The notes: generated by a model not told the origin, from the letters alone. DNA of 64,000 nt from Rothia sp. (in: high G+C Gram-positive bacteria) (GCA_030524105.1 JAUNHE010000006.1:124001-188000); one strand, 5' to 3'. Numbered from the stretch's first letter, positions 16,168 to 24,593 are shown. Numbers and translations: made by a program.

Positions 16168-16932
16168 ATGAAGAAGCTAATGTCCTTTGATGTGGACGGT
16201 ACCCTGCTCTTTGAGCGTAAAATTGACCATAGAACTCTGACCGCTCTTAAGGCCTGGCAGCAGGCAGGTAACCTTGCTGTTTGCAATACAGGAAAGAGTA
16301 TTTACGCTAATCAAGTTGCCTTTGAGCCCTATGATTTTAGTTTTGATTATTATGTCCTCTACACCGGAGCTGTCATAACGGATAGTCAGTATCAGATACT
16401 GCAGCAAAAAACTCTTGATCTTGACCTTGTTTGTGAGGTAGTGGACCGTCTGGCAGGAACAAAAGATGTCAATGTTTTTGCCACAACGCTTGATCATGAC
16501 TACCAAATTAGTAACGGTACCGGTTGGGTTTCCAATATTTTGCCAGCCTTTTCTGCCCTGGATAAAGCAGAACTTAAAGAGCATCAGTATGTTGGCATAC
16601 CGCTCTGGGTTACAAATGATCAGCTCCGGGCTGAGATTCAGGCCTGGATCGAAGAGAAATTTTCTGGCAGGCTGGACTGCCACCGAAACCTAGATTTCTT
16701 AGATATTGTTCCCTTGGATAGTAATAAAGGATCCGGCTTAACCTGGCTTGTTAATTATTTACAGGAGCCGCTCAAAGTTTATACGATCGGGGATTCCTGG
16801 AATGACCTTGATATGCACCGGGTTGCTGATCGTTCAGCATCTTTGGCACACTCACCGGCAGATATTCAAGAAATGACCAATGATGTTGTTACCTATACCC
16901 ATGAATTCATTGATAGGGCCCTTCATGACTAA
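16168..16932 (+). CDS. HAD-superfamily (IIB, Cof-like) sugar phosphatase
   Basis: This 254-residue phosphatase has motif I FDVDGTLL near the N-terminus, a type-IIB cap domain, the late lysine in DSNKGSGLTWL and motif IV GDSWNDLDMH. Motif II reads CNTGKS rather than the usual ATGR, so substrate contacts may differ. The family removes phosphate from sugar phosphates. Its place just after the PTS terminator suggests, without proof, hexose-phosphate turnover. A TTG immediately precedes the ATG; I use the ATG. Confidence 0.85.
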   Translation: MKKLMSFDVDGTLLFERKIDHRTLTALKAWQQAGNLAVCNTGKSIYANQVAFEPYDFSFDYYVLYTGAVITDSQYQILQQKTLDLDLVCEVVDRLAGTKDVNVFATTLDHDYQISNGTGWVSNILPAFSALDKAELKEHQYVGIPLWVTNDQLRAEIQAWIEEKFSGRLDCHRNLDFLDIVPLDSNKGSGLTWLVNYLQEPLKVYTIGDSWNDLDMHRVADRSASLAHSPADIQEMTNDVVTYTHEFIDRALHD

Positions 16933-17332
16933 ACCTAGTTTTAAAGAAACTTTTATCCAAGTGAGCCGGCGTAGTCTGGATAAAAAGCGCCAACAAGAAG
17001 GGATCTATATTATTTCCGTTGCACCTTTACTGACCGGGTTGATGGTTCTTGCTGCCCTCCTGTATGTATGGACAAAGGGATGGGGAACCCTCGTTGTTCT
17101 TAGCTGCGCCTTAATCCTTTTATGGGGACGCTGGCTGCTGCAGCGCCAGGCCAGTAAAGATTTTGCTGACATGTATACGTCTCGAGACGGCTACCTAAAA
17201 ACAAAGGATCCCCAGTACCTTAACTTTATTGACCTGCGTGCCCAGCAAATGCTCCGCGATAACAAGGCCTTAACCGCTTCTGCCCGTGCCGAAATCGAGG
17301 GATTAAAGCAGTGGGCAGCACAGCAACGTTAG
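16925..17332 (+). CDS. Small membrane protein of unknown function, two TM helices
   Basis: The protein has about 135 residues from an ATG that overlaps the end of the HAD phosphatase gene by eight bases, so the two are coupled. The N-terminus is basic (KPSFKETFIQVSRRSLDKKRQQ). Two adjacent hydrophobic helices follow at about 28-66, and then a charged cytoplasmic tail. I do not recognise a family. Confidence 0.7.
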   Translation: MTKPSFKETFIQVSRRSLDKKRQQEGIYIISVAPLLTGLMVLAALLYVWTKGWGTLVVLSCALILLWGRWLLQRQASKDFADMYTSRDGYLKTKDPQYLNFIDLRAQQMLRDNKALTASARAEIEGLKQWAAQQR

Positions 17333-17350
17333 TTCTCTTCCTCCGCTACC

Positions 17351-17773
17351 CTACTCTTCTACTACATCAACTATTACTTCTATATTTCCCCGGGTAGCAC
17401 GTGAGTAGGGGCAGATTGCGTGGGCCCGCATGGCAATGTCACGAGCCTGAGCCATTTCAACATAGGGTAGGGATACTTCTAAACCAACAGCTAAAGTCTG
17501 AAGGCCCTGTTCATCCAGGCCAAAACTTATTCTGGATTGTACTGAAGATGAGCTAGCGTCTGCCTGCATCTGGCGAGCAACTTTTTTGACAGCCTGATGA
17601 AAACAGGTGGCGTAACCTAGAGCAAAAAGTTGTTCGGGGTTGGCGCCCTGGCCGCTACCACCTAGTTCTTCTACTTGGGCCATCTGTATTTCAAGTGTTC
17701 CATCGGTGAGGTAGGCCCTCCCGTCGCGCGCTTGTCCTACCGAGCGTGCTTCGGTGGTGTAAATATACTCCAC
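17351..17773 (-). CDS. ohr: Organic hydroperoxide resistance protein Ohr
   Basis: This 140-residue OsmC/Ohr-fold peroxidase has both redox cysteines: Cys57 in LGYATCFHQA and Cys121 in AICPYSRATRGNIEV. It reduces organic and fatty-acid hydroperoxides with lipoylated proteins as electron donor. No OhrR repressor gene is adjacent. It is convergent with the preceding membrane-protein gene, 18 bases apart. Confidence 0.94.
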   Translation of the reverse strand: MEYIYTTEARSVGQARDGRAYLTDGTLEIQMAQVEELGGSGQGANPEQLFALGYATCFHQAVKKVARQMQADASSSSVQSRISFGLDEQGLQTLAVGLEVSLPYVEMAQARDIAMRAHAICPYSRATRGNIEVIVDVVEE

Positions 17774-17944
17774 GAGCAGACTCTCCTTTATATTCGTATG
17801 CGGTTCTCAAATGTGTGAGTACCTTCAGCATATGAAATCTCTCAGTGGACCAGAAGGCTTTTGGGCCAGATGAAATAAATTGACTTGCTCTTTGCCGCTT
17901 TATTTGTGTGGATACTTGCCATAATTAATGTGGACCTCAGCCGG

Positions 17945-18190
17945 CTAGTCCCCTGGCTTCCCCTCTTGCTCAGTCCCACTTTTTCCCGTACGTAAGTAGT
18001 CACGGTTTGCTATAACCAGCAGGGCCATAGCATTAAGACCTAAACCCGCAATAAAAGTAATCCATCCCAGCAGCAGTAGGTCTGTACCAACCAGAATGGT
18101 GGCAAGGATTAAGAGGGCAACTGAAATACAATAGGCGGGGGAGATCAATATTTTAGTATTCACGGGAGCTATTTTATCCGTTAAAGCCAC
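17945..18190 (-). CDS. Small two-TM membrane protein, paralogue B
   Basis: This 81-residue protein has two hydrophobic helices (about 16-36 and 40-61) and a polar C-terminal tail. Its pattern (NTKxL..PA...LGWxxFIAGLGLNxxALL) matches the next gene upstream, 20 bases away, so the pair is a tandem duplication within one operon. The function is unknown. Confidence 0.7.
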   Translation of the reverse strand: MALTDKIAPVNTKILISPAYCISVALLILATILVGTDLLLLGWITFIAGLGLNAMALLVIANRDYLRTGKSGTEQEGKPGD

Positions 18191-18210
18191 CCAGGAAGGA
18201 GGCGGTGCTC

Positions 18211-18528
18211 CTAGGAATCAGAAAGATGGCTCCGGTGAATTGACTCAGAATTGACCGCCGATTGAATAGTAGTCGCCGTATTGTCGGTGTCCTCGGTAGC
18301 TGGCTGCTCATCTCTGCCGGTTTTCTTAGCCATCACCTGAGGCAGCGGCCCACCTTTAGCTCCCTGAATTGTCAGCAAAGCTGAGAATACGTTAAGAGCG
18401 AGTCCAGCAAGAATCAGAACCCAGCCAATCCAGCCGGTCAGTGATGAATTGAAAGAAATTAACAGCGCACCAATAAAAATAACAAGAAGAGAGGTCAAAA
18501 AAGCTGGAGATAATTCTTTAGTATTCAT
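18211..18528 (-). CDS. Small two-TM membrane protein, paralogue A
   Basis: This 105-residue protein has the same layout as its downstream neighbour: MNTKELSPAFLTS, a helix, then GWIGWVLILAGLALNVFSALL. A longer hydrophilic, Thr/Asp-rich tail of about 40 residues follows. It is the first gene of the pair. No known family is recognised and no catalytic motif is seen. Confidence 0.7.
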   Translation of the reverse strand: MNTKELSPAFLTSLLVIFIGALLISFNSSLTGWIGWVLILAGLALNVFSALLTIQGAKGGPLPQVMAKKTGRDEQPATEDTDNTATTIQSAVNSESIHRSHLSDS

Positions 18529-18692
18529 TGTTCCTTATCAAGAGGCTTCGTCAAAAGTGCACAATGTCCCTGCTCGTCTCATAAAATCAGCCCAAGGCAA
18601 GGCTTTTGGATCGGCCCCTATACGCTAGTCAATGGTTAGAGACATAGTAGCATCACTGCCTTTATCTACCCTGTTCTTATGCCTTATGTCTT

Positions 18693-19838
18693 CTAGGCAT
18701 TAGGCTTAAGATCGGTTCCTGTTCCCCTCTTGCGTGGAGTCGGCACAGGAAGAGTTTGAGCCGTCTTTTTGTCTGGAACGGGCCCAGCCAAAGCCCTGTC
18801 CTGAGACCCATAAGTCTTGATACGCTGACGGTGTTCTGCCAGCAGATCCCTCTCTTCGGCCCCCAATATCTCAAAGCCGCCATCATAAATCATCTGCAAA
18901 TCATCTAAAGCTTCCTGACCTTCAGACGTTAGATAATCTCCAATAAAAAGTGAATTGGCTAGATGCAGCCCCAAGCCCTGGAGGGAGCCAAGATGCTCTT
19001 CTCTTCCGGCTGCCAACCTAATTTCCCGGTCAGGATTTACCATGCGTACCATGGCTAAAATTTTTAGGCATTTAAGAGCTGTGAGATTGTACTGTCCCGC
19101 CAGGGGTGTTCCTTCAAAGGGCAGCAGAAAGTTTACCGGTATAGAGTCAACCTCTAATTCTTTGAGCGTGAAAACGGCCGAAACCAATTGCTGGTCACTT
19201 TCACCCATACCCGCAATGAGCCCAGAACAGGCCGATAAGCCGCTGGCTTGTACCTCCTCCACCGTCTTGGTTCTATCGTTAAAGCTGTGCGTACTACAAA
19301 TTTTCTGGTAGTAATCCGAACTACTATTAATGTTGTGGTTATAGGCTGTTGCACCCGCTCGGCCAAGACCTTGCGCTTGTCCTTCCTTAAGAATGCCCAA
19401 GCAGGCACATATTTCTAGCTCCGGCTGATCGGTTTTGATCTTTTGAATCATTCGGCTTACTCTGTCAACATCACGGTCCCTTGGACCTCTACCGGAGGCA
19501 ACCAAACAAACTCGCGCAGCTCCAGCAGCCCGGGCGGCCCGAGCCTGATCCAGGGCATGATCTGGATCAATCCAACTGTATTTTAGGATGTCTGCCTGCG
19601 AACCAAGTCGCTGAGAACAGTAGGAGCAGTCTTCGGGACATAACCCTGATTTAAGATTAATAAGGTAATTTACCTTAACCTTATTAGAAAAATACCGTCT
19701 TCTTAAGCGGGATGCAGCCTCGACTAGGCTAAGAATTTCTGCATCAGGAAGGGCCAGCATTGCTAGAGCTTCCTGCTGGCTGACCTCTCTTTGACCAGCT
19801 AAAACATCATCGGCTAGCGAGCTAAAGTTAATCTTCAT
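18693..19838 (-). CDS. bioB: Biotin synthase BioB
   Basis: This 381-residue radical-SAM enzyme, counted from ATG 19838 (AGGA four bases upstream; a TTG at 19850 is the alternative), has the [4Fe-4S] ligands Cys67/71/74 in CPEDCSYC. It also has [12 protein letters not shown], the [10 protein letters not shown] segment and the [2Fe-2S]-side arginine region [13 protein letters not shown]. It inserts sulfur into dethiobiotin to give biotin. A C-terminal extension of about 35 residues rich in Pro, Thr and Lys is unusual. A BioQ-like palindrome lies 20 bases upstream of the start. Confidence 0.95.
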   Translation of the reverse strand: MKINFSSLADDVLAGQREVSQQEALAMLALPDAEILSLVEAASRLRRRYFSNKVKVNYLINLKSGLCPEDCSYCSQRLGSQADILKYSWIDPDHALDQARAARAAGAARVCLVASGRGPRDRDVDRVSRMIQKIKTDQPELEICACLGILKEGQAQGLGRAGATAYNHNINSSSDYYQKICSTHSFNDRTKTVEEVQASGLSACSGLIAGMGESDQQLVSAVFTLKELEVDSIPVNFLLPFEGTPLAGQYNLTALKCLKILAMVRMVNPDREIRLAAGREEHLGSLQGLGLHLANSLFIGDYLTSEGQEALDDLQMIYDGGFEILGAEERDLLAEHRQRIKTYGSQDRALAGPVPDKKTAQTLPVPTPRKRGTGTDLKPNA

Positions 19839-19858
19839 AGTCCTAGTCAACTACTTTT

Positions 19859-19873
19859 TTGAACAGTGTTCAA
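19859..19873. promoter_or_regulatory. BioQ-like operator upstream of bioB
   Basis: TTGAACAGTGTTCAA is a perfect palindrome in the 43 bases between the pseudo-bioB stop and bioB. It fits the TGAAC-N3-GTTCA form reported for the actinobacterial biotin repressor BioQ. A half-site TTGAACA recurs at 20651-20657, next to the divergent regulator. Confidence 0.65.
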
Positions 19874-19881
19874 ATTCTTGA

Positions 19882-20643
19882 TTACTGGCTGGCTTCACCA
19901 CAACCACCGGAGCTACAGCCACAGCCACACTGGCCAGCACAGCCAAGCCCAGAAGCGGGCTGAGCATTAAGCAAGGAATCAGCTAATTCCTGTGCATCAC
20001 TAATCCCCTGCCCCTGTAGATAATTAACGTAGCTAAGAGCAAGGTCCTTCTCACCCTTGGGCATAACGAGCAGGCCAGCATCGGCTATTAACTTAAGATC
20101 GGCAAAAACCGAACTGGGTTCAGCTAAGAGGTCCCTGCTAAAAAACAAGGAGTCTATAAGATGCAAAGCAAGAGCCTGTAACGAGCGCAAACCCTCAACT
20201 CTACCCCGTCTTAGGCTCAATGATTTGGCGGGTGCGGCAAGTCGGATGCCAGCTAGGATGCGTAGTGCCGCCATTGGCTGAATACTATTGACTACTTCTG
20301 GGTTAGTATCCTCGGCAGTGACAAAGTCAACTGTAATTTTAGGGCAGTTATTGTTACTGGCTAAGTCTGCTATTTTGTGGGCTAACCAGGTTTGGTCGCT
20401 GCTGGAGGAAATTTCTAATAAAGGTTCTGGTTTACCGGTTTGCCGGGGGGCTCCGGTATGCTCATCCAGAAGGTTAACAACTTCTATGTGATTCTGAAAG
20501 AAGCTGCGTCTTTGCTGAGCTGCTAGTTCAACAATCGCAAAACTTGCGGCAGCATCGGCAGCCAGAATTTTTTGGATGTCTTCTAGACTAATTTTCTGTC
20601 CTGCCTGAACTTTTTGTGATAGATCTGCAAATATTAAGGTCAT
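19882..20643 (-). CDS. Degenerate BioB paralogue with Cys-rich tail (possible BsaP-like auxiliary protein)
   Basis: This 253-residue protein, counted from Met at 20643, aligns with BioB start to start. Residues 5-55 match BioB 5-55 (FADLSQKVQAGQKIS..., QQRRSFFQNHIEVVNLL), and residues 124-195 match the BioB C-terminal half (AALRILAGIRLAAP...LQALALHLIDSLF). The radical-SAM core with CxxxCxxC is deleted, and the arginine of REIRLAAG is replaced by serine. The last 20 residues carry five cysteines (235, 239, 241, 243, 248) as CxxxCxCxCxxxxC. It cannot be a synthase. Mycobacterial BioB needs a small Cys-rich auxiliary protein, BsaP, and this may play that part. Met at 20661 with AGGTGG upstream is an alternative start. 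Confidence 0.75.
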   Translation of the reverse strand: MTLIFADLSQKVQAGQKISLEDIQKILAADAAASFAIVELAAQQRRSFFQNHIEVVNLLDEHTGAPRQTGKPEPLLEISSSSDQTWLAHKIADLASNNNCPKITVDFVTAEDTNPEVVNSIQPMAALRILAGIRLAAPAKSLSLRRGRVEGLRSLQALALHLIDSLFFSRDLLAEPSSVFADLKLIADAGLLVMPKGEKDLALSYVNYLQGQGISDAQELADSLLNAQPASGLGCAGQCGCGCSSGGCGEASQ

Positions 20644-20703
20644 ACCTCTATTGAACAGCATTGTGCCACCTGTGTGCGTCACGCTTACCCTTACAATGGG
20701 TAG

Positions 20704-21246
20704 GTGGCCCTGTCTCGTCCAATTATTGTAGATACTGCTTTCAGGTTGCTCACCCGCTACGGCCTTGCTGATCTTTCTATGCGGCGGCTAGCCCAGGAGC
20801 TAGACGTTGCCCCCGGTGCTCTCTACTACCATGTCAAAAATAAGCAAGATCTGCTGGCTGCTTTAGCCTGCAAGCTGCTCACCGGCATTAAATTTGTGGG
20901 AACCACCCCCGGTAGCCGCCTAGAGGCAGGATGTCAAGAATTATATCGGCATCTTATCCAGATCAATGAGGCGGCCGATGTTATTCGTATTGGACTTGCC
21001 CTCATACCGGAGGAGCTAGAGTTTATCCACGTAGCCAGTAGCTTATTTGCAGAGCTTTGCCTTATCTCTCGGGAGCAAGAGTTAGCGGCAGCAACTTTGC
21101 TCCATACCTGTATCAGTTTGATTGAGCAGGAACAAATCCGGGCATTATTTAACACACACCTAAAACCAACTCAGCCTCAGCAGTCTTATTTCCTGGCAAT
21201 CCAGGCTAGTATCAATGGGTGGGAAAAACGAGCAGCAAACAGTTAA
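20704..21246 (+). CDS. TetR-family regulator, BioQ-like
   Basis: This 180-residue regulator has the HTH segment TAFRLLTRYGLADLSMRRLAQELDVAPGALYYHVKNKQDLLAALA and a short helical C-terminus, the size and shape of actinobacterial BioQ. It is divergent from the pseudo-bioB/bioB genes with about 60 bases between. A BioQ-like half-site lies in that gap and a full palindrome before bioB. A TACAAT box at 20692-20697 lies six bases before the GTG start, so the mRNA may be leaderless. The assignment as biotin repressor is inference from position and operator. Confidence 0.75.
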   Translation: MALSRPIIVDTAFRLLTRYGLADLSMRRLAQELDVAPGALYYHVKNKQDLLAALACKLLTGIKFVGTTPGSRLEAGCQELYRHLIQINEAADVIRIGLALIPEELEFIHVASSLFAELCLISREQELAAATLLHTCISLIEQEQIRALFNTHLKPTQPQQSYFLAIQASINGWEKRAANS

Positions 21247-22616
21247 ATGCTTTGATAGAACCTCATTGGGTTGTTTTACCGGATCATCACAGCCAGGTTC
21301 AGAAGGTTCGTGCTGCTTTTGTCCGTAAGTACGGTCAAGAACCTGATGGTGTTTGGTCTGCCCCGGGTCGTTTAAATCTTTTGGGTGAGTATATTGACTT
21401 TTTGGGTGGGTCTTGTCTGCCGATGCCGCTGCCTTACCGCACCTATATTGCTGGAAGGCTACGTCAAGACGGTATCTTGCGGGCAGAATCTTTGCAGATG
21501 CCTGGGGATGAGCGAACCGTTGTTATCCGCGATATTATTCCAGGTTCCCTTAAGGGTTGGTTTACCTATGTTGCCGGTGTGGCCTGGTCTATGAATCAAG
21601 AGGGCGGAAAAGATATTGCCCTACCACATGCTTTTGGTGCAGATTTACTCATTAATTCAGAGGTACCGGTTGGCGGTGGTTTGTCTTCTTCGGCGGCTCT
21701 TGAATGCTCTACCGTACTGACACTTTTAGATTTATCGTGCCCTATAAGGCAAGACTGTGATTGTACGGGGCCTCTGCCCTCAGATAGGGGGCCCAATAAT
21801 GATCAGCTTCGGGCTCGTTTGGCACAGGTCTGTATTCGGGCTGAAAATGAAGTTGCTAAGGCTCTAACCGGTGGTTTAGATCAAACCACTGCCTTACGTT
21901 CCAAGGCTGGTCAGGGCCTGGTGATTGACTTTCGTGATTTTTCGCTTGATCCGGTTGATATTGACCTGGATTCTGCTGGCCTCTCTTTCCTTGTTATTGA
22001 TACCAAGACCCCCCATGAGTTAGCGGGTAAGGGTTTTTCTCAGCGACGCTCGGCTGCAGAAGCCTGCACACGTGCTTTAGGCCTAGATTATTTACGAAAT
22101 GCTTTACCGGCAGATCTTAGCTGTGCAGGTATGGATGAGCAAAAAGCAAAAGTCTGGCGTCTGAACCGGGTCAATGAGGCAACTATCTTGGCCTTGGATG
22201 CCTTAGAAACTAGCCAGCACCCCCCGCAATTTCCCCGTGGTTGGATCCGCCATGTCTTTCACGATATGGCTCTGGTTGAGCGGGCTGCTTTCCTCCTTAA
22301 AAATTCCGGTCAGTTAGGTTTATCTGCCTGGACTGAGCTGGGACACCTTTTTACTGAATCTTTTATTTCTATGCGTGATGAACTTCGCGTTTCCCGTCCT
22401 GAGCTTGATCTTGCAGTTGATGCCTGCCTAGATTCTGCTGCCTTAGGAGCCCGGATTGTTGGTGGAGGTTTTGGTGGTGCTGTTATGGCCTTAGTGGAAA
22501 CAGCAAAGTTGGAATATACTTCGGCAGCAGTGGCACGGGCCTATATGCTTGCTGGTTTTACTGCCCCGGAATTTTTGCCTATGGTTGCCGGTTTTGCAGC
22601 GGATAAAGATTATTAA
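21219..22616 (+). CDS. Galactokinase-like GHMP kinase
   Basis: This 465-residue protein has the galactokinase signature region but altered: GRLNLLGEYIDFLGG instead of GRxNLIGEHTDYNGG. The GHMP phosphate loop is PVGGGLSSSAALE, the catalytic-Asp segment is GGLDQTTALRS, and the C-terminal motif is GARIVGGGFGGAVMAL. It phosphorylates galactose or a related sugar. The His-to-Tyr, Thr-to-Ile and Tyr-to-Phe changes sit in the sugar-binding loop. The GTG start overlaps the TetR gene by 28 bases; a TTG at 21252 is possible. No galT or galE is adjacent. Confidence 0.85.
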   Translation: MGKTSSKQLNALIEPHWVVLPDHHSQVQKVRAAFVRKYGQEPDGVWSAPGRLNLLGEYIDFLGGSCLPMPLPYRTYIAGRLRQDGILRAESLQMPGDERTVVIRDIIPGSLKGWFTYVAGVAWSMNQEGGKDIALPHAFGADLLINSEVPVGGGLSSSAALECSTVLTLLDLSCPIRQDCDCTGPLPSDRGPNNDQLRARLAQVCIRAENEVAKALTGGLDQTTALRSKAGQGLVIDFRDFSLDPVDIDLDSAGLSFLVIDTKTPHELAGKGFSQRRSAAEACTRALGLDYLRNALPADLSCAGMDEQKAKVWRLNRVNEATILALDALETSQHPPQFPRGWIRHVFHDMALVERAAFLLKNSGQLGLSAWTELGHLFTESFISMRDELRVSRPELDLAVDACLDSAALGARIVGGGFGGAVMALVETAKLEYTSAAVARAYMLAGFTAPEFLPMVAGFAADKDY

Positions 22617-22830
22617 GGAAGCCGGCCCTGCTGGCTGCAGTTTAGCCAGCCACAGCAGCAGAATGTAGGTACTTACTAGGACTTTATCCCCTCTAAAGTG
22701 TTCTCCTGCAGCATATTTTTGCCAAGTTCTTTGCATACCTGCCCGGGGTTAGTACAGTGACTCTTAGTGCATACAAGTGCACGGTGAGGACTTCAGATCG
22801 TTGTCCCGTATCTCACGAAGGGAGGATGCC

Positions 22831-23004
22831 ATGGGTTTTGACGTCGACGGCATCAAAGATAAGGTAAATGAAGGCGTAGATTCTGTAAAGGATACCGTCA
22901 ATGAAAAGGCTGGCAGGGATCTGGTAAACGAAGATATCAGCAACCAGGTTAAGGATAAAGCCGCTGAGACTATCGACGGTCTTGGAAGCAAGTTCGGCCA
23001 GTAA
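22831..23004 (+). CDS. Small charged helical protein, antitoxin/CsbD-like
   Basis: This 57-residue protein is counted from ATG 22831, with a strong GGGAGG site six bases upstream. It is made of amphipathic repeats (GIKDKVNEGVDSVKDTVNEKAG..DISNQVKDKAAETIDGL). It resembles the small helical proteins annotated as MT0933-like antitoxins or CsbD relatives. No toxin gene lies next to it. An abundant stress protein is at least as likely. Confidence 0.7.
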   Translation: MGFDVDGIKDKVNEGVDSVKDTVNEKAGRDLVNEDISNQVKDKAAETIDGLGSKFGQ

Positions 23005-23029
23005 ACCTTATTTTTTGCTTGTAGACTGT

Positions 23030-23080
23030 AAGCTGCCGTAGCTACCTTGGGTAGTTGGGGCAGCTTTCTTTTGATTTTTT
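23030..23080 (+). terminator. Terminator after the small helical protein
   Basis: AAGCTGCC (23030-23037) pairs with GGCAGCTT (23059-23066), with an inner CTAC/GTAG stem. TCTTTTGATTTTTT follows. Confidence 0.8.
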
Positions 23081-23158
23081 GAGTTTAAACGTGATATTTT
23101 TCTTGTATCGTTCGTCTAACCTTTTAAGCCCAGAATGGGTGGTTATCTAGGAGGTCTT

Positions 23159-23374
23159 ATGGAAAACGACTACAGCAAGGCAGAAAATAAACTGGATGAG
23201 TTGGCCGGAAAAGCCAAAGAGAGCCTGGGCAACGTCACCGGTGACAGTGAGCTTGAAACTGAAGGAAAAACTGATCAGGCCCAAGCTAAGGCTGCTCATG
23301 CGGTCAATACTGCCAAAGAAAAAATTGAAGGCACTCTTCGAGGTATCAAAAATTCCTTAAAGAAGGATAGCTAG
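23159..23374 (+). CDS. CsbD-family stress protein
   Basis: This 71-residue protein from ATG 23159 (GGAGG seven bases upstream) carries the CsbD pattern NKLDELAGKAKESLGNVTGDSELETEGKTDQAQAKA. CsbD proteins are small, abundant and induced in general stress; their molecular role is unknown. The gene has its own terminator. Confidence 0.88.
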   Translation: MENDYSKAENKLDELAGKAKESLGNVTGDSELETEGKTDQAQAKAAHAVNTAKEKIEGTLRGIKNSLKKDS

Positions 23375-23399
23375 TTCCTACTCCATCATATTTCATGTT

Positions 23400-23440
23400 A
23401 AGGAAGGCACCCCTTTATGGCGGGGTGCCTTCCTTGTATA
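23400..23440 (+). terminator. Terminator of the CsbD gene
   Basis: The perfect 14-base-pair stem AAGGAAGGCACCCC / GGGGTGCCTTCCTT (23400-23413 with 23422-23435) forms a stable hairpin. The tail is only weakly T-rich on the plus strand. Confidence 0.75.
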
Positions 23441-23548
23441 TTGCTGGTGGCAATCAAAATATTTGACTAGAGTAGAAGTAAAGGTTCACTCACAAACGTG
23501 CCACTGTTCCCAACTGTTTCACCGGGTCTATGAGAGGAATTCCCAAAA

Positions 23549-24388
23549 ATGTCTAGCAACTTTCCTGGTCGGCCCCCGCTTAACCGAGATACCACTGTCT
23601 GTATTTCTTTATCAGGCCGGCCCTCGAATCACGGTATAAAGTTTCACAATTATCTGTACGAAAAATACGGCCTAGATTACCTGTATAAGGCAATGACAAC
23701 AAAAAATATTGATCAGGCCATTGCCGGTGTTCGAGCCCTAGGGATACGAGGCTGCTCGATTTCCATGCCCTTTAAGGAAGATGTTCTAGCCCTGGTTGAT
23801 GAAGTTGACCATTCCGCACAGGTCATTGGCGCCGTCAATACCATCGTTAACAGCGATGGTTATCTTAAGGCCTACAATACTGACGTCATTGCTGTGGCGT
23901 CTTTACTTGCCAGCTACGGTGTTGACCCAAAGCTACCTTTTGTGATCAAAGGATCGGGAGGAATGGCCCGGGCTGTTGCTGGAGCTTTCTACGATGCCGG
24001 TTTCCATCAGGGCACAATTCTTGCTCGTCATGCTCAGAACGGACAGAAGCTTGCTCAACAATATGGTTATACCTGGTCTCAAGATGAGGCTAGTCTTTCT
24101 GCCCCTCAGGTGCTGGTCAACGTTACACCCCTAGGAATGGCTGATGGCCCCGAGGAACATTCTTTAGCCTTTAGTGAGGCTAGTATCGGCGCAGCTTCAC
24201 TCATTTTTGATGTTGTAGCTATGCCTGTTGAAACACCGCTTATCCAGGCTGCACGTTCCTTGGGTAAAAAGGTGATTACTGGAGGTGAAGTCGCTGCTCT
24301 ACAGGCAGCTGAGCAGTTTAAACTCTATACAGGCCGGCAGGTCGCAGCGGCCGATGTTGCCGAAGCAGAGGCTCAGGCTTACGATTAA
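23549..24388 (+). CDS. Shikimate dehydrogenase-like protein (AroE family)
   Basis: This 279-residue protein has an AroE fold. The substrate motif appears as SLSGRPSNHGIKFHN, the catalytic Lys lies in SMPFKEDV, and Asn/Asp lie in GAVNTIVN and YNTDV. The Rossmann loop is KGSGGMARAV. The substrate motif departs from the classical SxSPxxHN, so it may be a paralogue acting on quinate, shikimate or another polyol acid rather than the pathway enzyme. The ribosome site is GAGAGGA. Confidence 0.8.
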   Translation: MSSNFPGRPPLNRDTTVCISLSGRPSNHGIKFHNYLYEKYGLDYLYKAMTTKNIDQAIAGVRALGIRGCSISMPFKEDVLALVDEVDHSAQVIGAVNTIVNSDGYLKAYNTDVIAVASLLASYGVDPKLPFVIKGSGGMARAVAGAFYDAGFHQGTILARHAQNGQKLAQQYGYTWSQDEASLSAPQVLVNVTPLGMADGPEEHSLAFSEASIGAASLIFDVVAMPVETPLIQAARSLGKKVITGGEVAALQAAEQFKLYTGRQVAAADVAEAEAQAYD

Positions 24389-24414
24389 AAATAACCCTAC
24401 CAATAGGATACAAG

Positions 24415-24564
24415 TTATCCACAGATGGGGATAAAGGTGGGGAAATCTTTACAAGGGTGTAATTTCCCCTCCTTCTCCCCCGTCCTTTCAGCTGGCAACC
24501 CCTCACCTAGTAGCAAAATTACAATTATGTACTTATAAACAGTGTGGATAAACCCTGTGGATAA
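24415..24564. promoter_or_regulatory. Cluster of three perfect DnaA boxes away from oriC
   Basis: TTATCCACA occurs at 24415-24423, and its complement TGTGGATAA at 24543-24551 and 24556-24564. All lie in the 205-base gap between the AroE-like gene and the rhomboid gene. The gap is about 15 kb from dnaA. No other gene or RNA is visible in it. Confidence 0.7.
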
Positions 24565-24593
24565 GATTCTTGGGGTTAGCAACTGACTCAGGT

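Noticed and set aside
22831-23374. Toxin-antitoxin module formed by the two small helical proteins
   Set aside because: Neither resembles a toxin, each has its own terminator, and one is a clear CsbD protein.
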